Below, in pieces: positions 28,201-43,200 of a DNA stretch of 64,000 nucleotides. The translations under genes and the position numbers were made by a program. Source of the stretch: Melanocharis versteri (taxonomy: Eukaryota > Chordata > Aves > Passeriformes > Melanocharitidae); the NCBI GenBank assembly GCA_013397845.1, contig VZTG01005182.1:62001-126000 (forward strand), read 5' to 3'. Every line of letters starts with the position of its first letter. Position 1 is the first letter of the stretch. The notes beneath the pieces were generated by a model. That model saw only the letters and a list, made by a program, of their open reading frames with translations, was not told where the DNA came from and did no database searches.

Positions 28201-31200
28201 TTTTCCTCTTTTTCATTCAAAGCAATAAACTCGGTCTATGCAAATATGCAAGCCAAGAGAGTGACACAATAACACAGGAAAAGATATCAAATACTCATTT
28301 ACTTTCCTCTTAGCAACACAGAACTTCCTGATAAATTCCTATTTGGGAAATTACTACTGTTGGTTTTGTGTAGGCAACAGAGCAGCAAGGTAAGTTATTA
28401 AGCTAAAAAATAACGTTAATTGAAACTTCTCATCAAAATACTGCATATCTAATGTATCTTGGAATATGACAGCCTTACGAGATTTAAAATAAATATTAAG
28501 CTAATAATCTGACAGTGAAATGTTTTATGCTGAAAGCCTCTGTTAGATGCTATCTGAAAAATGTGCGCAGGTGGCAAGAGGAGGCTTCTTCATACAGGGA
28601 GGAAACGGCTGGTGCCTATTCTCTCTGTTTTGTTAATAGTCTCTTGAATTTCAGAATGTTATTGTGGTTGAAATAATGACATTGCTTCTTTGAAAATGCT
28701 GACAGTTATGGAAACTGTTGCTATGTGATGCCCCGAATGAATCAAAAATGCTTCGCAAACTCCTTTTCAGCTTACTTCGTGATTTCCTGGCTGATTTGAA
28801 ACCTCCCACTATTTAATCCAACCAAAGCCCACAATTTTCTTTGATTACTACAAACGTAACCCTTTAATCCTAAACGGATTTGTCTGTCTTGTGGGAAAAA
28901 TACAAAAAAATAACATTCCCAGAAGCTAGCTGAGACAACTTCTTTGAATGTACCCAGAAGGGAAGCCTCAGACAGATTGCATTTGACCTTGAAAAAGATT
29001 GATGGTAAAATATACCCTCTATTGAAGTAACATTTCCGATCACCATTAAACCACCCAGCTGCCACATTCTCTACAGTTCACAATATAGGCAGCGATAAAG
29101 GAAAACCATGTAGCTGAGGGATTTGCTCTGTGAATAATTTTCGAACAAGACAAGACTGCAGATGCACACAGAGAGGAGCTCTACAGAACGAGATGGAGAG
29201 AGTCTGCAGTATAGGGCAGAATGGTCATACCAGCCAGAACTTGGTACAGAATCAAGAGAACAGCAGTATAAATTAGCCACAGAAGTACACACCAGAGCTC
29301 AAAAGCAAAGCAGCACCCTGAATAAAATCCATACCACTGGCTTTTAGCTATTACTAGTGCATGATGCAGTATGTACATCAGCCAATGTCAAGCACTACCA
29401 TCCCACTTTCCCTCGGCTTTTCTTTTCCACAGAATCCACTTTCAGACTTCACCAGTGCTGCCATAGGAAAAGGTGGAGTCATACCACGTGCTGTACTGCC
29501 TTCTGCTTTGGGGACAAGGCAAAGACTTTGTTCAGGGTATTGCTTACTGCTTTAGGGCAATTTGTAAGTGTTCCACCTGCATTCTGATCCTTCCTTACGA
29601 TATCCACATGACAATGAAACAGTAAGAACTGCCTGCAACCCTTTGTCACTGACAGATTTATCTGTCACTAAGATTTGCTGGAATTTGGGAACAAGGGGAA
29701 AAATGGAAAGCGGAGAACTAATTTGCATCATTCCCTCACTGTATGCGCACGTTCTGCATTTTTACACTTACTCTTAAACCCAGGCTAATGAAAACTCTTA
29801 CAGAGTACTATTATTGTCATTATCATTATTATAGTTATTGTTATTAAGCAGTGCTGGAAAAACTGTTTAGAAGACAACTGTCAGTTTCTTTGTGTGAGAT
29901 GTACATAAAATCCTATTTTATGTTCATATCCAAAAAAAAACCACAGTTCCTTAATCTACCAGGTTAATTTCCTTTTTTTACAAACAAAACTTCTTTTCAC
30001 AAAGTGACACTTCCTGTGTAATTGTTACCACTGTAAGAAAAGTCACCTAAAATTAAAAAAAAATAAATGTGTAATTACTTTATAATTAGGAAGATAAACC
30101 TAATTTGTGTGAACAATAAAATTTAAAGTCCTCGCAAAAGAAAAATAGATGTATATAGTCTGTATTTTTCATTGCTTCAATCCTTCTACACTTTTTCATT
30201 CAGCTAGGAAGTAAATTGCTACAGAATGTTGCATGATAATCATCTCTGAGATCCAAATGCCTTCCAAAGGAACCTAATAAAACTAAGGTTAATACTGGAT
30301 ATAAGCCATGAGAAGTTGCTCATTGGGCATTTCTGTAATTTTCATTTCAAAGAAAATAAAAGAGCGTAAGATGGCAAACAAATAAGGAACACTTCATTGC
30401 TGTAGATCTGTGCCACAGATTCTTTTGGACACAGCAGAAAATAATGAAATATATAATTCTAAGTTATGCAGTAGCCAGACAAAAGAAGCTTTTTCTTTCA
30501 TGCTCTATTTTAAATCAAACAAAAAAGCTCAGATGGATTTCACTGGACTTTGGGCTAGGCCTGAGGAGCTTCGGCCACCAACTGACAGTTATTTCCATCA
30601 GTTCCCAGCTTCTCCACAAACCCAAAGTAAAACAGAATTCCTCTTAAAAAGGGAGGGAGAGGGGGCAGCACATAAGAAGAAAGTTACAGATGTTGAACAT
30701 CAATGAAGGCATGAAGCCAGTAATTAGAAAACGGCAGGAATGTTTTCAGTTGCATCAAGAGGTGATTTGGGAGAGGCATTCATTTTACCTCCATGTGAGG
30801 AGATACCTGTAATGCAGCATTAAGAGCTGTACGTGCAAAATGTCTCTGTGCTATAAACAAGAAACATCTCAACATGGAGCTTATGAACATGTTCCTTCAG
30901 GAACGAGGTGATACTGCTTTTGGGATCTGTTCAAAACATGGTATTGGGTCATGTACAGACATACCAGCTCATTCAGAAATAGCCTCTGTAATTTGGTGCT
31001 GCTGGCCTGTATTTCCATTCTTTCCATATATGAAACAGGAGCAGTAAGTATTGCATACTATAGTTTATATGTAAGGACAGGGAGACAGAGTTTCTTCCCC
31101 TGAAGAGATTATAGCCCAAGAACCAGATTTTGACCACCCTGCCCAGAATAAAAAGTGCTTTACTTCCCAAATAGGCTGTAACAATGTCCAGTGAATTCAA

Positions 31201-34200
31201 CATGAATCTTCCCATTTATCTCAATGAGCTACAATTCTGAGTTCTAGATGCCTCAGCCATTCTCAAGACACTTGAACTAGTCTGAAGAGGTACCAAAAAA
31301 ATAATCTTGAAACCTCTAAACTCTTCTTATATATTTGTGACAAAGTTATGCCAAGAGTACTATAAAGAAAACATTGTTCCCCCTGAGGTACCCAGAACTT
31401 CCATACTTCAGAACCTGAAAATCAATCAAAGGTTTTGTTTTTTTCTTACATGTGTTGTGAGGCATTAGGAAAGAGTTGTGAGTACTGAGGGGCTGAATCT
31501 TCAGGGCCATGAGGAGCAGCATGGCTTATAACCATCAGTACAGGCCTGTGAGGATACATCTTCTTTGATACTCTAAAGAAGGTAATACTGTCATTGGTAA
31601 TCAGATCAGTCAGATAATCCTGCAAGTAGAAGCAAAAGTATAATGAGACACTTGAAAAGGAATTTCAGACTGGGGGGCAATAGGAAGGAGAGGTCTGAGG
31701 CATCATAAGAAATAGGAAAAAATAAGCTACTTCATTTAGAATGGTAGGAGGAGGAAGTAAGTTACAGATGCTAAAAACGCAAAAGACTAAACCCAAATAA
31801 TTCTTTCTTCACTGCCTAAAAATACAAAAACCAACAGCTTCTAGCTTTTTCTCAGAACTGAATGGCACTAAAGGGGATCAAATAGTACCCTTTCTTCCTA
31901 AAGTGGGTAACTACATTATGAAAAACACAATACTAAATACAATGACCAGGTATGAATTTAAAAAAATTATCAGTGTCAGTATCTTCAAGGTGTATAGTCC
32001 AACCTTACATCATAAAAATACTTTGAAAATCCAAATGGCTCGATGTTCTTTTTTTTTTAGCCTTCTTCTGAACCAGAAATCACTAACATAAGAAGATGGT
32101 GGGCTAACTGAACCAAAGATTCAGTTTTACAGTAACAATCTGATAGAGATATAGCTCTATCACACACATTGTTGAGAATTTAGAAAACTTCTTGTAGAAG
32201 AGTGGGACTATCTCTACATTTTCTAAGAAGCATCATTATCATTCTTATGATATCTGCAAGAGCTATAGGGATTGAACACAGGACTTTTAATAACAAGCCA
32301 TGCTCCCTTAGGTGCTTCACAGGAAACACCGCAAATATAAATACCCCTCAAACATGAGTAGGATATAAACTATACCTTAAAAAAAAACCCAAATAACTGT
32401 CATGTCACAGCAGAATGTAAAATCAGACATAACATCTGCCTCTGGTCAAGCCAACAAGTGTAAGGTGTGTACAGACTGGATTGCATCTCCTTTTGAGTAC
32501 AGCTTTCTGTCCATGGTTAAGACACTTGCTCCTATTCATCTCTATCAATGTCCTTGGTCTGAGAAGTCAGCTCGTAATTCACAGCAAGCCTTTTCCATGG
32601 ACTATATTTACTTCCCCAAAATCATTTCTTGTCTATCCCAGAACAAGGCTGGCAAAGTCTCCATTTATAATTTTACACACTGGTCCCAACATAAGGCATG
32701 ACTGTTACGAAACTGCCATGATTATGACTGTTACTGGGATGACATTTTCACTCTAAATAGGCATAAAATGAAGGACTTCCACTCACAAAAGTATGCAGGG
32801 GAAGGGAAAATGTACCAAAGCAAAACTGACTTCTGAACATGCTTTCAATGCCTGAGACAATATTCATAGTTGAGAGAGAATACTGAAGTGCTCTCAAAAA
32901 TGCACTGCCATTAATCTTCATCATGCTGCTTCTTTGAGCTGGTCAATCACTTTCAGCGTGCACCTCATCTTTGATTTAGCCATTAGAAGAGTACAATTTT
33001 CCAATTTCATTTTAACAATACAGGTTTCCACATGGTCAAAGTGAAAATCACTGCAAACCCAGAATTTACCAGGCCAAAAGACCAAACAGAAGTATTTCCC
33101 TGAACTGATTTCTTAAGGGTTTTTTTTAAAGCTCCATACTGTAGAGGTTGTAGTTGTACAAAATTAAAATTAATCTAAAAAATGTTGACAGAAACTGAAA
33201 AAGAAAAATCAAAGTAGAATATATCCTGTAAGAAAATCTGAAAGAATTTAATTTTCAGCGGAGCTTAACATTTTCTTTAGAGGACAGAATAATTAGTGAT
33301 TTTTTTTTCTAGTTTTCCAATGGCACATAATTAACATTAACTATGTTAAATAGATAGGACAAAAAAAAATCATCTGATTATGTTGTTCATTGCTGGAAAA
33401 TCATGTTTCCATGCAACAAAAATGGCAGGAAAGAAAGAGAAAGAGTCTTCCATTTCAGCTGCTGTTTGCTCATTTGAACTCCAGTGTTAACATCAACCAG
33501 TGCTGTTGTTCTGCACACTGTTTTTTACTGTAGCTGTTTATTATGCAAGAATATGAAGATTATAAAAAGCCTGTATTTTCATCATCCTTACTTTTTATTT
33601 ATTACCAAACTCCGTAAGAAAAACTAAAACAAGTCAAAACTTAAACGTTTTCAAGTCTTTCATACACAAAACAGAGCTGAAGTATTGGAACATAAAGCTC
33701 CCTGTTGGCTCCTTGGTACAATGGAGATGGAGAACAGTGCCTATGAAATCACTTGACTGACACTGTTCCACATAAGATATATTTCCATCGTAACATTTTA
33801 GTACACGGCTGTAAAGATTAGCTCTGTCATTCTTCATAGATCACAAGGAAAATAGAAGACAAATAATTCTGTACACTAGTTTGCCCCTTCCCCTTAGCAG
33901 CTGGTGATGGAAAAGGTAACCCTAGAAGACTGGGAAGTTTTATCTCTCAGAACACAGTACTTTCAATTATAAAAGGCAAATAGGGCAAAGGAAAGTGGAA
34001 ATCACAGACGGGAAATCCCAGCCATCAACCTTTTAAAGGAGAAACTGGCTGTGAACACTATGCTAATGAAACACAAATAGGAAGGCAGGATTTACGATCA
34101 GTAAGAAAAAGCAACAAAACACCTGTTAAACAAATATACATTACAAATCACTCCAGAGTGAGTCAACTTCCTTAGTTTTACACTAGAACTAGAGCAGTTT

Positions 34201-37200
34201 ATGGATAGATTTAGTTACCATCATACTTCAGAGTCACTTCTGCCCACTTTAGGACTTCACTAAAGTTCCTTTGGAAAGGAACACTTTTAACTGAAATAAA
34301 CATATTCCTGACTGCAAGCAGGCATTGAGCTCTAACATGTTAGATGAGGACAAAAAATAAAACTGCATTTGACAATGACTAACAAGTATTTTTGTACGTT
34401 TGGTCAGGATATAACACCTTTGAAAGGATATTAAGAAACATATGCATCTGTATGCACAGAAATAAAAACATAATAGTTAAATTCCCCACTCACTCAGAAT
34501 TATCATAAATTGTACCAAGATTCTGTGAATACTCCATAATACTATGGCTGTAAAAGAAGTTCCTTAAATTAAAAGGGTGGGACCAGCTGAAGGGACATGG
34601 ATTCTTATCTCATCAATGCTTGTGCAACTCTGCTGCCACAATATTTACCATACAAAGCACAGAAATAGTTAACAAGCAGCATTTAAGCCTACTTTCACAT
34701 CTTCAGCTTGTAATATCTAATACAGTCTCAGAACATTTTACTTGTTTCCACTGTTAGTAACAATGCTTTTGGTAACATGACCCTCCCAGAACGGAAGGTA
34801 ATACTGTCCCGACATTACTGTTACCAGTTGTAGATAATGTTACACGTACCAGCTTTCAAGTACAAAAAGAGACTGAAACCATGAAGTGCAGCTTTCTTGT
34901 GGTCATGTCCAAATGTGAATAGAAATAAATCAACAGCACCTACCCTGGAGTAGTCATATCCATGCTTCTCCTTCACTCCATTTCTACAGAGTGTGTAGTT
35001 GTAAAATCGAGAATTTTTAAGTAATCCAACCCATTCTTTCCAGCCAGGAGGCACGTAGGAGCCATTGTATTCATTAAGGTACTTTCCAAAGAAAGCTAGG
35101 GGTAGAGAAAGCAGAAGTGTGGTAAGAAGGCGTAACAGAAACACCACAGTTAAATAGGTTCTTTCCTTTCTGTTTTTTCTTAAAATAACTTTGTTCTCTC
35201 CATTACAATAGATTTAAGATAAGAAATAAGTTCTGAGTCTTAAGCTTGCCTCTGTTTTTTTTTTTTTAATTTATATCTCCATAGTGCAGATATTTTGATT
35301 TACAACCTAGGTACAGGAGAAACTGGACCACGATTACCATTATACTTTCTTTTTCAGTGCCTGATACATTTGGAATCAGACCACACATTCCTCCTCCCAG
35401 ACTCTTCTCTTCATATCCTTCATGCTGCTGAGCTGCATCCATCCACCTGCTAGTGCCCCGTGAAATTGCAGTTATGACCAAGAGTGTGAAATTAAAACTC
35501 ATGTTTTAAGACATTAACGCTCTACATTGGAACATGAATGCTGTGCATTAGATATTTTAAAAATGTATTTAGAGCACTGCTCTTCTGACCTGTTTCAACA
35601 GACAATTTTCCAGATATTAACTTGGGTTTTGAGCATGAGTCTTAATTACACATAAAGATTTGTTTACTTCTCTAAAATCTTTTACTTTGGTATCTAATAC
35701 CAGTTTTCCCCAGCTCAAACTTGAACAATTAGCTACATTTGCCCAATCCCTCAGTATAGGAATGGAGTGGGGGGAGGGAGGGAACACTTTTGTCCTTTTT
35801 TGTGGTGTATATCTAGCAAAAATTACTCTTAACACTTTTTGTCCCCTGAGAGACAATCAGAGGAAAGCAGATTAGAAAGTACTCTCAGCATTGCATGGAA
35901 CAACCAGTTAGCCCAAAGGTCAACTACATTCTGCATTCACATCATGGCCAAACATACTCTTAGACTGACAATGTACAGTGGAATAAACCTAGTGAAATTA
36001 ATGGATTTACTGCAGAAATATGGGGGTTCTGAGATAAAATCCTGTAATTTAGTATTAAATTTCATTCCATGGGTAAGATTTTTTCAAGAGATATCAGTTC
36101 TTTTTATCAAAATATCAAAATAACTGACCAGATTTTCCAAAAATCAGTAACTTCCAAGTGCTGAAGCCACCTTCAAAATGGTCAACAAAATGGTCCCAGT
36201 CAGCACCTTTTGTGACAACCGAAAATATGATACTACTGTAAGGATTAGAAAATGTGGCATTAGTATAATTACCTTAGTAACTGCAGGAAATCTAATGGGT
36301 TGCATAAAACATACAAAGAGTCCCTCAATCTTAAGAGTATTTTCAAGGATGCAGAGGGGCTTAAGACTATCTTTTGTTACCAGATCCCTTTAGTTACATC
36401 ACTTCCAAGATGCTAAGGAAGACTGGGTTCTGAGTACTTTTTATTATTTCTCATCTCTTGTATGTCTGCAAGAGTCCTGGAGGTGATGAATGCATTGAGG
36501 TACTTCACCAGGTGGACTAAGAGGAGAAATACGAGTATGTATACACATGTGCACATTTTAGTCTACTGCACACTGAGGGCCAATTTTTCTGTACCTCACA
36601 GAACACTGACAGCACAGTGTGCTATCACATGCTCCATCCACCATATCACAGGAACACAAAAAGAGTCGTTGTAAAGGCAAGAGCCTTTACATGCACAGCT
36701 CTTCTCTGTAACTGGAATAAAAAATACCATTTAATCAATGAAACATAATGGTTGTAAAAACCATGTTGTACAGTGACTTGTAACCACTGCAGTTAGAAGA
36801 GTCTACAGGTTGTTATGCTAGGGGACTAGTCTGATATCTAGCAGGACAAAGGCAAAGCACAGTAATCTTTGTGACACCTTTGTTCTTCTTCCTGAATTTG
36901 CATTTGCACATTCCTCAGTTGTGGCCAAGGATCAGTGCCAAGATCTATTTACCGAATCAGGGGAATTGGCTGGAGGGGAGCAGATGAAGCCAAATAAAAC
37001 AAAAGCACTCAAACCAAATACCTTGAAATGGTCAACAAGGAATCAAACCAAAGAATGCTGATGGTGAGCCAAGTCTTGCTTGCCCTTCTCAGATAAGCAA
37101 ATTCCCAATGGAATTGGGACCAAAGCCCCCTTTCACTAACGCCTACGACAGCTTACAAAAGTTTAAACACAACTAGAACTGTAAGGCATAAATATCTTTT

Positions 37201-40200
37201 TGAATATCCCTCTCAGGCACCCTTTGAAAGTTAAAAGGAAAAAATGTAGAAATGGCAATCTTTATGTCCCCAGTCCTCACCACAGTTGAGGCCATGATGT
37301 CTCGGTGTATCACAAGAGCACGATTTCCTGCAGCGGGCAGCAGAAGAGACAGCGGCAGCGCTGCTGGTGCCACGGCTCAGACACTGCCCTACAACACACC
37401 TCACCAGCGCTGCTCCGTCTGCTCAGACGCCTTGGCAGCAAATCCTGACAATTCAGATTTGCCATAAAACCTTTGCCTAATGTCACAACCACAACAGTGA
37501 GGCACTTTAATAAAAATTTGCCATGGGCATCACTCCCCCCTTTTATACACCATGAGCACAGAAGAACCTTAACATCTAGATTTATCCTCCTCTTTCCACA
37601 CACAAGACTTCTTCCTCCACACATAAAACCCAAAAACTTCCCCATCAGTAGACTGTCAGACTTTTTAAAATAACTTTTTAAATGCTTTTTTAGTCTAAGC
37701 AAAAGTTTATCCAGCTTAATGCTGAATCTTTACTAAAATACCAAAATCTGCACTATGCTATTTGGGCGACCACTGAAAGAATTTAATTTAGAGCCATTTT
37801 GTCTATAGGATTTGAAGAAAACCCAATTGCCAGGTTTCAGGGAGCTATTAAGGTAGGGTATGCTGTACAAGAATAATTATTTGCTGTTTTTTAACAAAGC
37901 TGGGGTTTTTTCCCATCTAGCAATAAACCAGGAAGAAACCTACTAAAAGCATTAGTTCATAAATAAAAACAATGAAGTCTTACTGAATCCAATTAGGTGA
38001 AAGGTCCAACCATGGTTCAGTATAATCACAGACTTCCTTTCAACAAGATATACACTGAATAAGAAGTCGTCTAGATTTCATAGTGGTTTATTGTCCGTAC
38101 ATTTACCTTTTGCTTTTGACAAAAAAATGTATTTGACACTATTTTTTTTGTAATTAATCATTCACCTCTTACAGTTCTGAAATGTCTCCATCTCAAAAAC
38201 ATATCTAGTTCTCCCACACATAACACACAGGCAGGGATGGAAACTGCTATTGTCTCTAACTTGGAAGACAAGACAAAGGTCTCAGAGCAGTACTTTTGCT
38301 ACCAAAACATACAGAAAGACACAAGGTTGCTTAAATTCAAAGAAATAGAAATTCAACTTCCAGAAACTGGAATTAGAATCTATCTTCAAATTTTATACTG
38401 TAGGCACTGGCAAGTCTCTGGAATCATTACTGTTCTCTTATGCACTTTATTAAGGCATACAGCTTATTTGAACTCCCATATCACTAAACTTCTCCAGTAC
38501 CTACTAAATTGTGTTATCATCGCTGTGGAAGACAAGCATATAACCATGTGGGCCATACAGAACACTCACACCTTAAACATACAGGAAAAACAGCTTAGGA
38601 AAAATTTTACCGAGAACATTACATTAGTAAAATATGCTTGATGATTTTGAAAGACCAGCTTAATAACTCACCACCATGAACCAAGCCTATCAGAAGAAGC
38701 AGTAAGATGGACTGAGTCAGTATAGTCATGGGCTATGCATGAGGACTCATCGTAGATCCTTTGTTTCCTTTTACAATAACAGCTATTATGATATTGCCAC
38801 TCTGCAGAATCTTTCTTTTGCTTCAATTTCAAGCCTGATACTCTCCAACTATGTGATGGATGACAGTCCTTACTAAGACAGTATTTCTATATAGAGACCA
38901 GAGGATTAATGGAAACTAACTTACCTTCTAGATAAAAATTCAGAAACCTGATACCTAGTTTTGTAAGTCACCGAGATGTTTTGCAGGTATCACAACACTT
39001 CAGTTCCTAGTCAAGCAAATCACTTCTAAAAATTAAGTCTGACTTTTAAATCACTTGGTTATTATTTTTAACAATGGACTGCAGTCCTTCTTCAACTGCA
39101 AAAGCTATCTGTTCTGCAAATAGGATGTTACTCTGATTTGGATAATCTGTTTTCTTTATATGCAGATAACATGACAGAGAAGTGCAATATGGCATAGTGG
39201 CTAGGGCACTGGAGGGTGGATGAAAACTTGCAGCTCTTCTTCATGTTGTTTTTCATCTGCACAGGACCTTGTAGAAAGTACTTCACTATTCTGCTTCTCC
39301 TTCTGTCTGTGCTTTGACTTTTTAGGTCGCAAATTATTCCCCATCAAGCTATTATACACAAAGATCAATTTCATTTAAGTTTTTAAGTATTTCTGCAATA
39401 AAAAATAGCAAGCAGCAGCTATTGCAGAGAGGAAATTCTACAGCAGGGAAAAGTTAATGTAAGAATTTTATTATCTAGATATTAAAAACGGTCACATGTT
39501 TATTAAAGGAGGAATGAACCTCAAAAATATTTATCATAGCCTTTCTTCTCCTTCTTATAACTGAATGTAAAAATCACTTTAAAATATCAAAGGTTCAGAC
39601 AGTGAAGTACAAAAAAATTACCTGAATGCAGTCAGCCACTGTATCCTCTTACTCTAATATTAATGGAAGGAAATAGAAAATTGGCACTTAATTTTAATTA
39701 ATTAATTAGTTAATTATAGTAAGTCCCATGAAAATGCTAAGAATTATTATTACTTTTATTCCAAATAAGTATTTTATAATGGCAGAGATGGATGTCCCAC
39801 AACCACTTTTCTCTAGGTTCAAAACACACGGCTGGTGTGAAATGGCATTTTATTAATTCTTTGTATAATTCGAGTATGGACTTAGCACCACAAAGAGATA
39901 CCGACATGTTACCATACAAGCAGCAGCTTTTCCCTTTGTTAATATGTTCATTTAACTGAATAGGGTTAGCTGTGCTATAGGGTACTGCTCAACAGGAACA
40001 AGGAGGGGAAGTTAGTCAACATGTGTACTGCATTTGCTGCATACTGAGCCACATTCAGCCCTAACCTAAATTAAGGGAACTCTCTCAGAAGAATCACTGA
40101 AGCAAAAGCGTCCTTCTGCCAGGCTGCAATTGACCCACCATCCCCAGTTCTTCTGAATTTCTTAAGATAAATATGTCTTTTCATTTCCTCACTGCAGAGA

Positions 40201-43200
40201 AGGCTGACAAAATACTCTAGAATCAGTCATCAATTTAAGACCTCATCATTCAGCCAGCTGGACGAGTGGAAAAGAGAAGCTTTTCTCATTAAGTAATGTC
40301 AAAAGAAACTTTAAATCTGTATTCCAATATAATATCTTGGTATTTGTTGCTGCAGGACCAAAGTATGCAAGAACGCATTGTGCATTTTAAAACCCTTCTC
40401 ACAGAAAGATGCATATGTTCATAGAAAACAGATCCTCTTTTCTACAAATGTTTACAGGAACACTTGGCAGAGAACTGCCGTTCGGAAATGTTTGTCACAG
40501 GATCTCTTTGTTTCTCTTCCATTCTAATAATGTCCTGTTCTAGTCTGAAGTACCAGCATCCACTGTTTTAAGTTAGTCACAATTCAGACATAGATTACAG
40601 TGACTTTTCTAAAGATAGATCCATCAACTGAATTGGTTTACTAACATAAACTGTCCTTCTTGCCCAATTTCCCACATTATGCTATAGGAGTATATACTGA
40701 GATTGGGAACTCGAGTTGTGGGAAGGCGTGGTGGCTACATAACAAGAACATGTGTTGCTATTCAGGACACTGGCAGTTTTTAAATTGTGAGACAGGTTAA
40801 TGCAGAACACATGTAATGCCTACTGCCTCAATGGCTTCCCTTGCAGAAGGAAAACCCACCCTCTGTATTCCCATGATATTTAATTGATCGACATGAAGTG
40901 GCAGCAAGCATAAAGTGTGCATAACAGTCAAAACCCTGGCTGTTACAGCCAAAGACTGAACTTCACTTGAGCTCGGCCTCTCTATTCTTTCAAGTACAGT
41001 GCCTAACAAAGTTGGTCAAGCTTTTAAAAGTGCCAAAGATAAAAAATATAGAACTGACAACCAAGGCTGAAACCAAAGAAAAAATTAGGGGAAAGACACA
41101 TTTTTTCCATCTCCTACTTTCACTTGCAACTTATGCAAGAAAAACCTGCACCACACTGCTTCCTCCTGCCTGCATGCAACTAGCACATTCCCAAAGGTGT
41201 CACCAGCAGCACAGGTCTCTCTAGATCTCAGCCACAAATGCCACTACCCCAGAGAACACACCACAGTGCCAGAAAGACTGACCCCCAGAAGAATCATCTT
41301 TTGCAACAGAACAAAACACAGGGAAACCACACAATGGATAGGGAAGTGGCAAAGGAGATTTTAAACCAGCAGCAGAAAAGAAAAACACATGGAAGCTAGG
41401 AAGTAGTGTAAGAGAGTACAATTTCTGCCTTTGAGACTACACAAAAGAGAAAAGAGAAGAGAAAAAACACAGGGAGAAGGCCTGAGTTATGAATTGATCA
41501 AAAAGCTTTCTCACTCCAAGGTTGTGAACTGAAATACAAAAGCAAGCCTCAAAAAGCTTTACTCCTCATTGCCTCTTTTTCTACTCCTTAAAAAAAACAA
41601 AACCAAAAAACACCAACCCAACATGCAAATAAAAACGAACAAACAAAAACCCAAAAACACCCTAAACAAAACAAAACAAAAAACCACAAAAAACCCACAA
41701 GGAATAAAGAAGCTAAACTGTATGTCTGCAGGGCAAACCAGTACTATCAAAGGACCTCAAAAATAAAAACCAACAAATTAATTCCTGTGCTTTCCACATC
41801 TTCCTTTGTTCACTGTAGTCATGTTCAAGGAGGACTCTCCATTTCAGAGAAACATTATTCATAACCTTCAAAATATTCTTCTTAGCAGGTTTCTGTCGCA
41901 ATGACGGACACGGCCCGGGGAGGAAGGAGAGAACCGAACTCAGGAGGGACTCGATAGAAATGCCCATCTTTATTTACATACAGAAGAGTTTTATACTCGG
42001 AGTTATAGAAAAGCCATTGGATCTTAGCTGCCCACCCACCAGGGCTATTGGCTAGATCCTAAAAACACACATTTCCTAAACAGACCTTCGGTCCTACAAT
42101 AACAACATCCAAAAACATCTCACAGGTGCAAGATAGACAAATTATTTACAAAAGCTCGCTAGCTGTTTTGCAGCTAGCCCCGTGAGAAAGTGAGAATGCT
42201 CACGGACACAGGCAGACACTGAAAAATCTCTCTGCCACCAAGCTTTCAGTGTCCACAGGTTTCTTTTGAAACGAGAGAAACGGAGTGGACAAGGTTCTCA
42301 AGTACAATCTCCTGCTGCTTCTGAAGCAGGTAAAGCTAATCTGTCTTTGAGGGGAGAAAAGGAAAAAAAAGGTAAAAAATACCTTATTACTTCTGACATC
42401 CTTCATAGCGGATAACTCCAGACTTTAACTGGAGAACAGAAATGAATGCCAGCCTCCAATTATGGCAATTTCCATTTAAATTTGTATAACAACATGTCAC
42501 ATTTAACTACACGACTGAGGATCTCATTTTCACCTTATGATAACTTTGTACTTGTAAAAACCCTACTTCTGTGTGTTCCGATAAATTTAGTTTCTAAATT
42601 AAGACAGGTAGACTGAAATGTAACACAGATTCACTAAGATCTTGGGTCTAAATTTAAACATTAAGTTAATGTAAAAAATATAAGACATATGAACACCAGG
42701 ACACTTGCAATAGCTATGCAAGTTAGTAAAAATTTCAGGTTCTTGAGATACAACCACTAAATATAAAAAGTATTACAACAGACAAAGTTCAGTAAACACA
42801 ACCAAATAATCTGTGAAGAATAACACATTAACCTTGGTTTGGTACTCATATGCTCATCAATATTGGTGCCAGGAATGATAAATGGAGGGAAACAGCAAGC
42901 AATTAATAAGGTGTGTGCGCTAAGTTCATTTCTTTCCAGATTAATTCAGGTCTTCATTTTAGAAAAACAAAACAAGGAAATCACTTATTTAAGACTGAGA
43001 CTTTGAAGCAATAACACACAAAACTCAGGTGAATAGTTAGAGAGAAAATAATGATCTTGTTACAATTATTATTCAAGGCTTACATTAATCTCCGGAAGAA
43101 TTGAATAACTATGAATTCAATGGAAAAAATGCATACTATTAATAACGAGTATAATACAATACTGCAGTACATATACACCATAAATAACACAAAAAGAACC

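Noticed and set aside
35266..35502. Minus-strand ORF beginning MSFNFTLLVITAI near exon 4, a possible alternative N-terminus.
   Set aside because: It does not run into exon 4 in frame and lacks a fitting donor; the hydrophobic start is short and unconvincing.
37250..37330. Minus-strand peptide GNRALVIHRDIMASTV followed by GDIKIA resembles a protein kinase catalytic loop (HRD...S.V...G.IKIA).
   Set aside because: No DFG, no upstream ATP-binding region and no continuation of the domain in any nearby frame; most likely a chance match.
38237..38641. Plus-strand open frame of 134 codons in SULF2 intron 3.
   Set aside because: The longest gap-free intronic ORF, but no recognisable domain or splice context; its amino-acid composition looks like translated AT-rich intron.
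41559..41766. Hydrophobic minus-strand frame and Lys/Asn/Thr-rich plus-strand frame.
   Set aside because: Translation of the A/C low-complexity tract.
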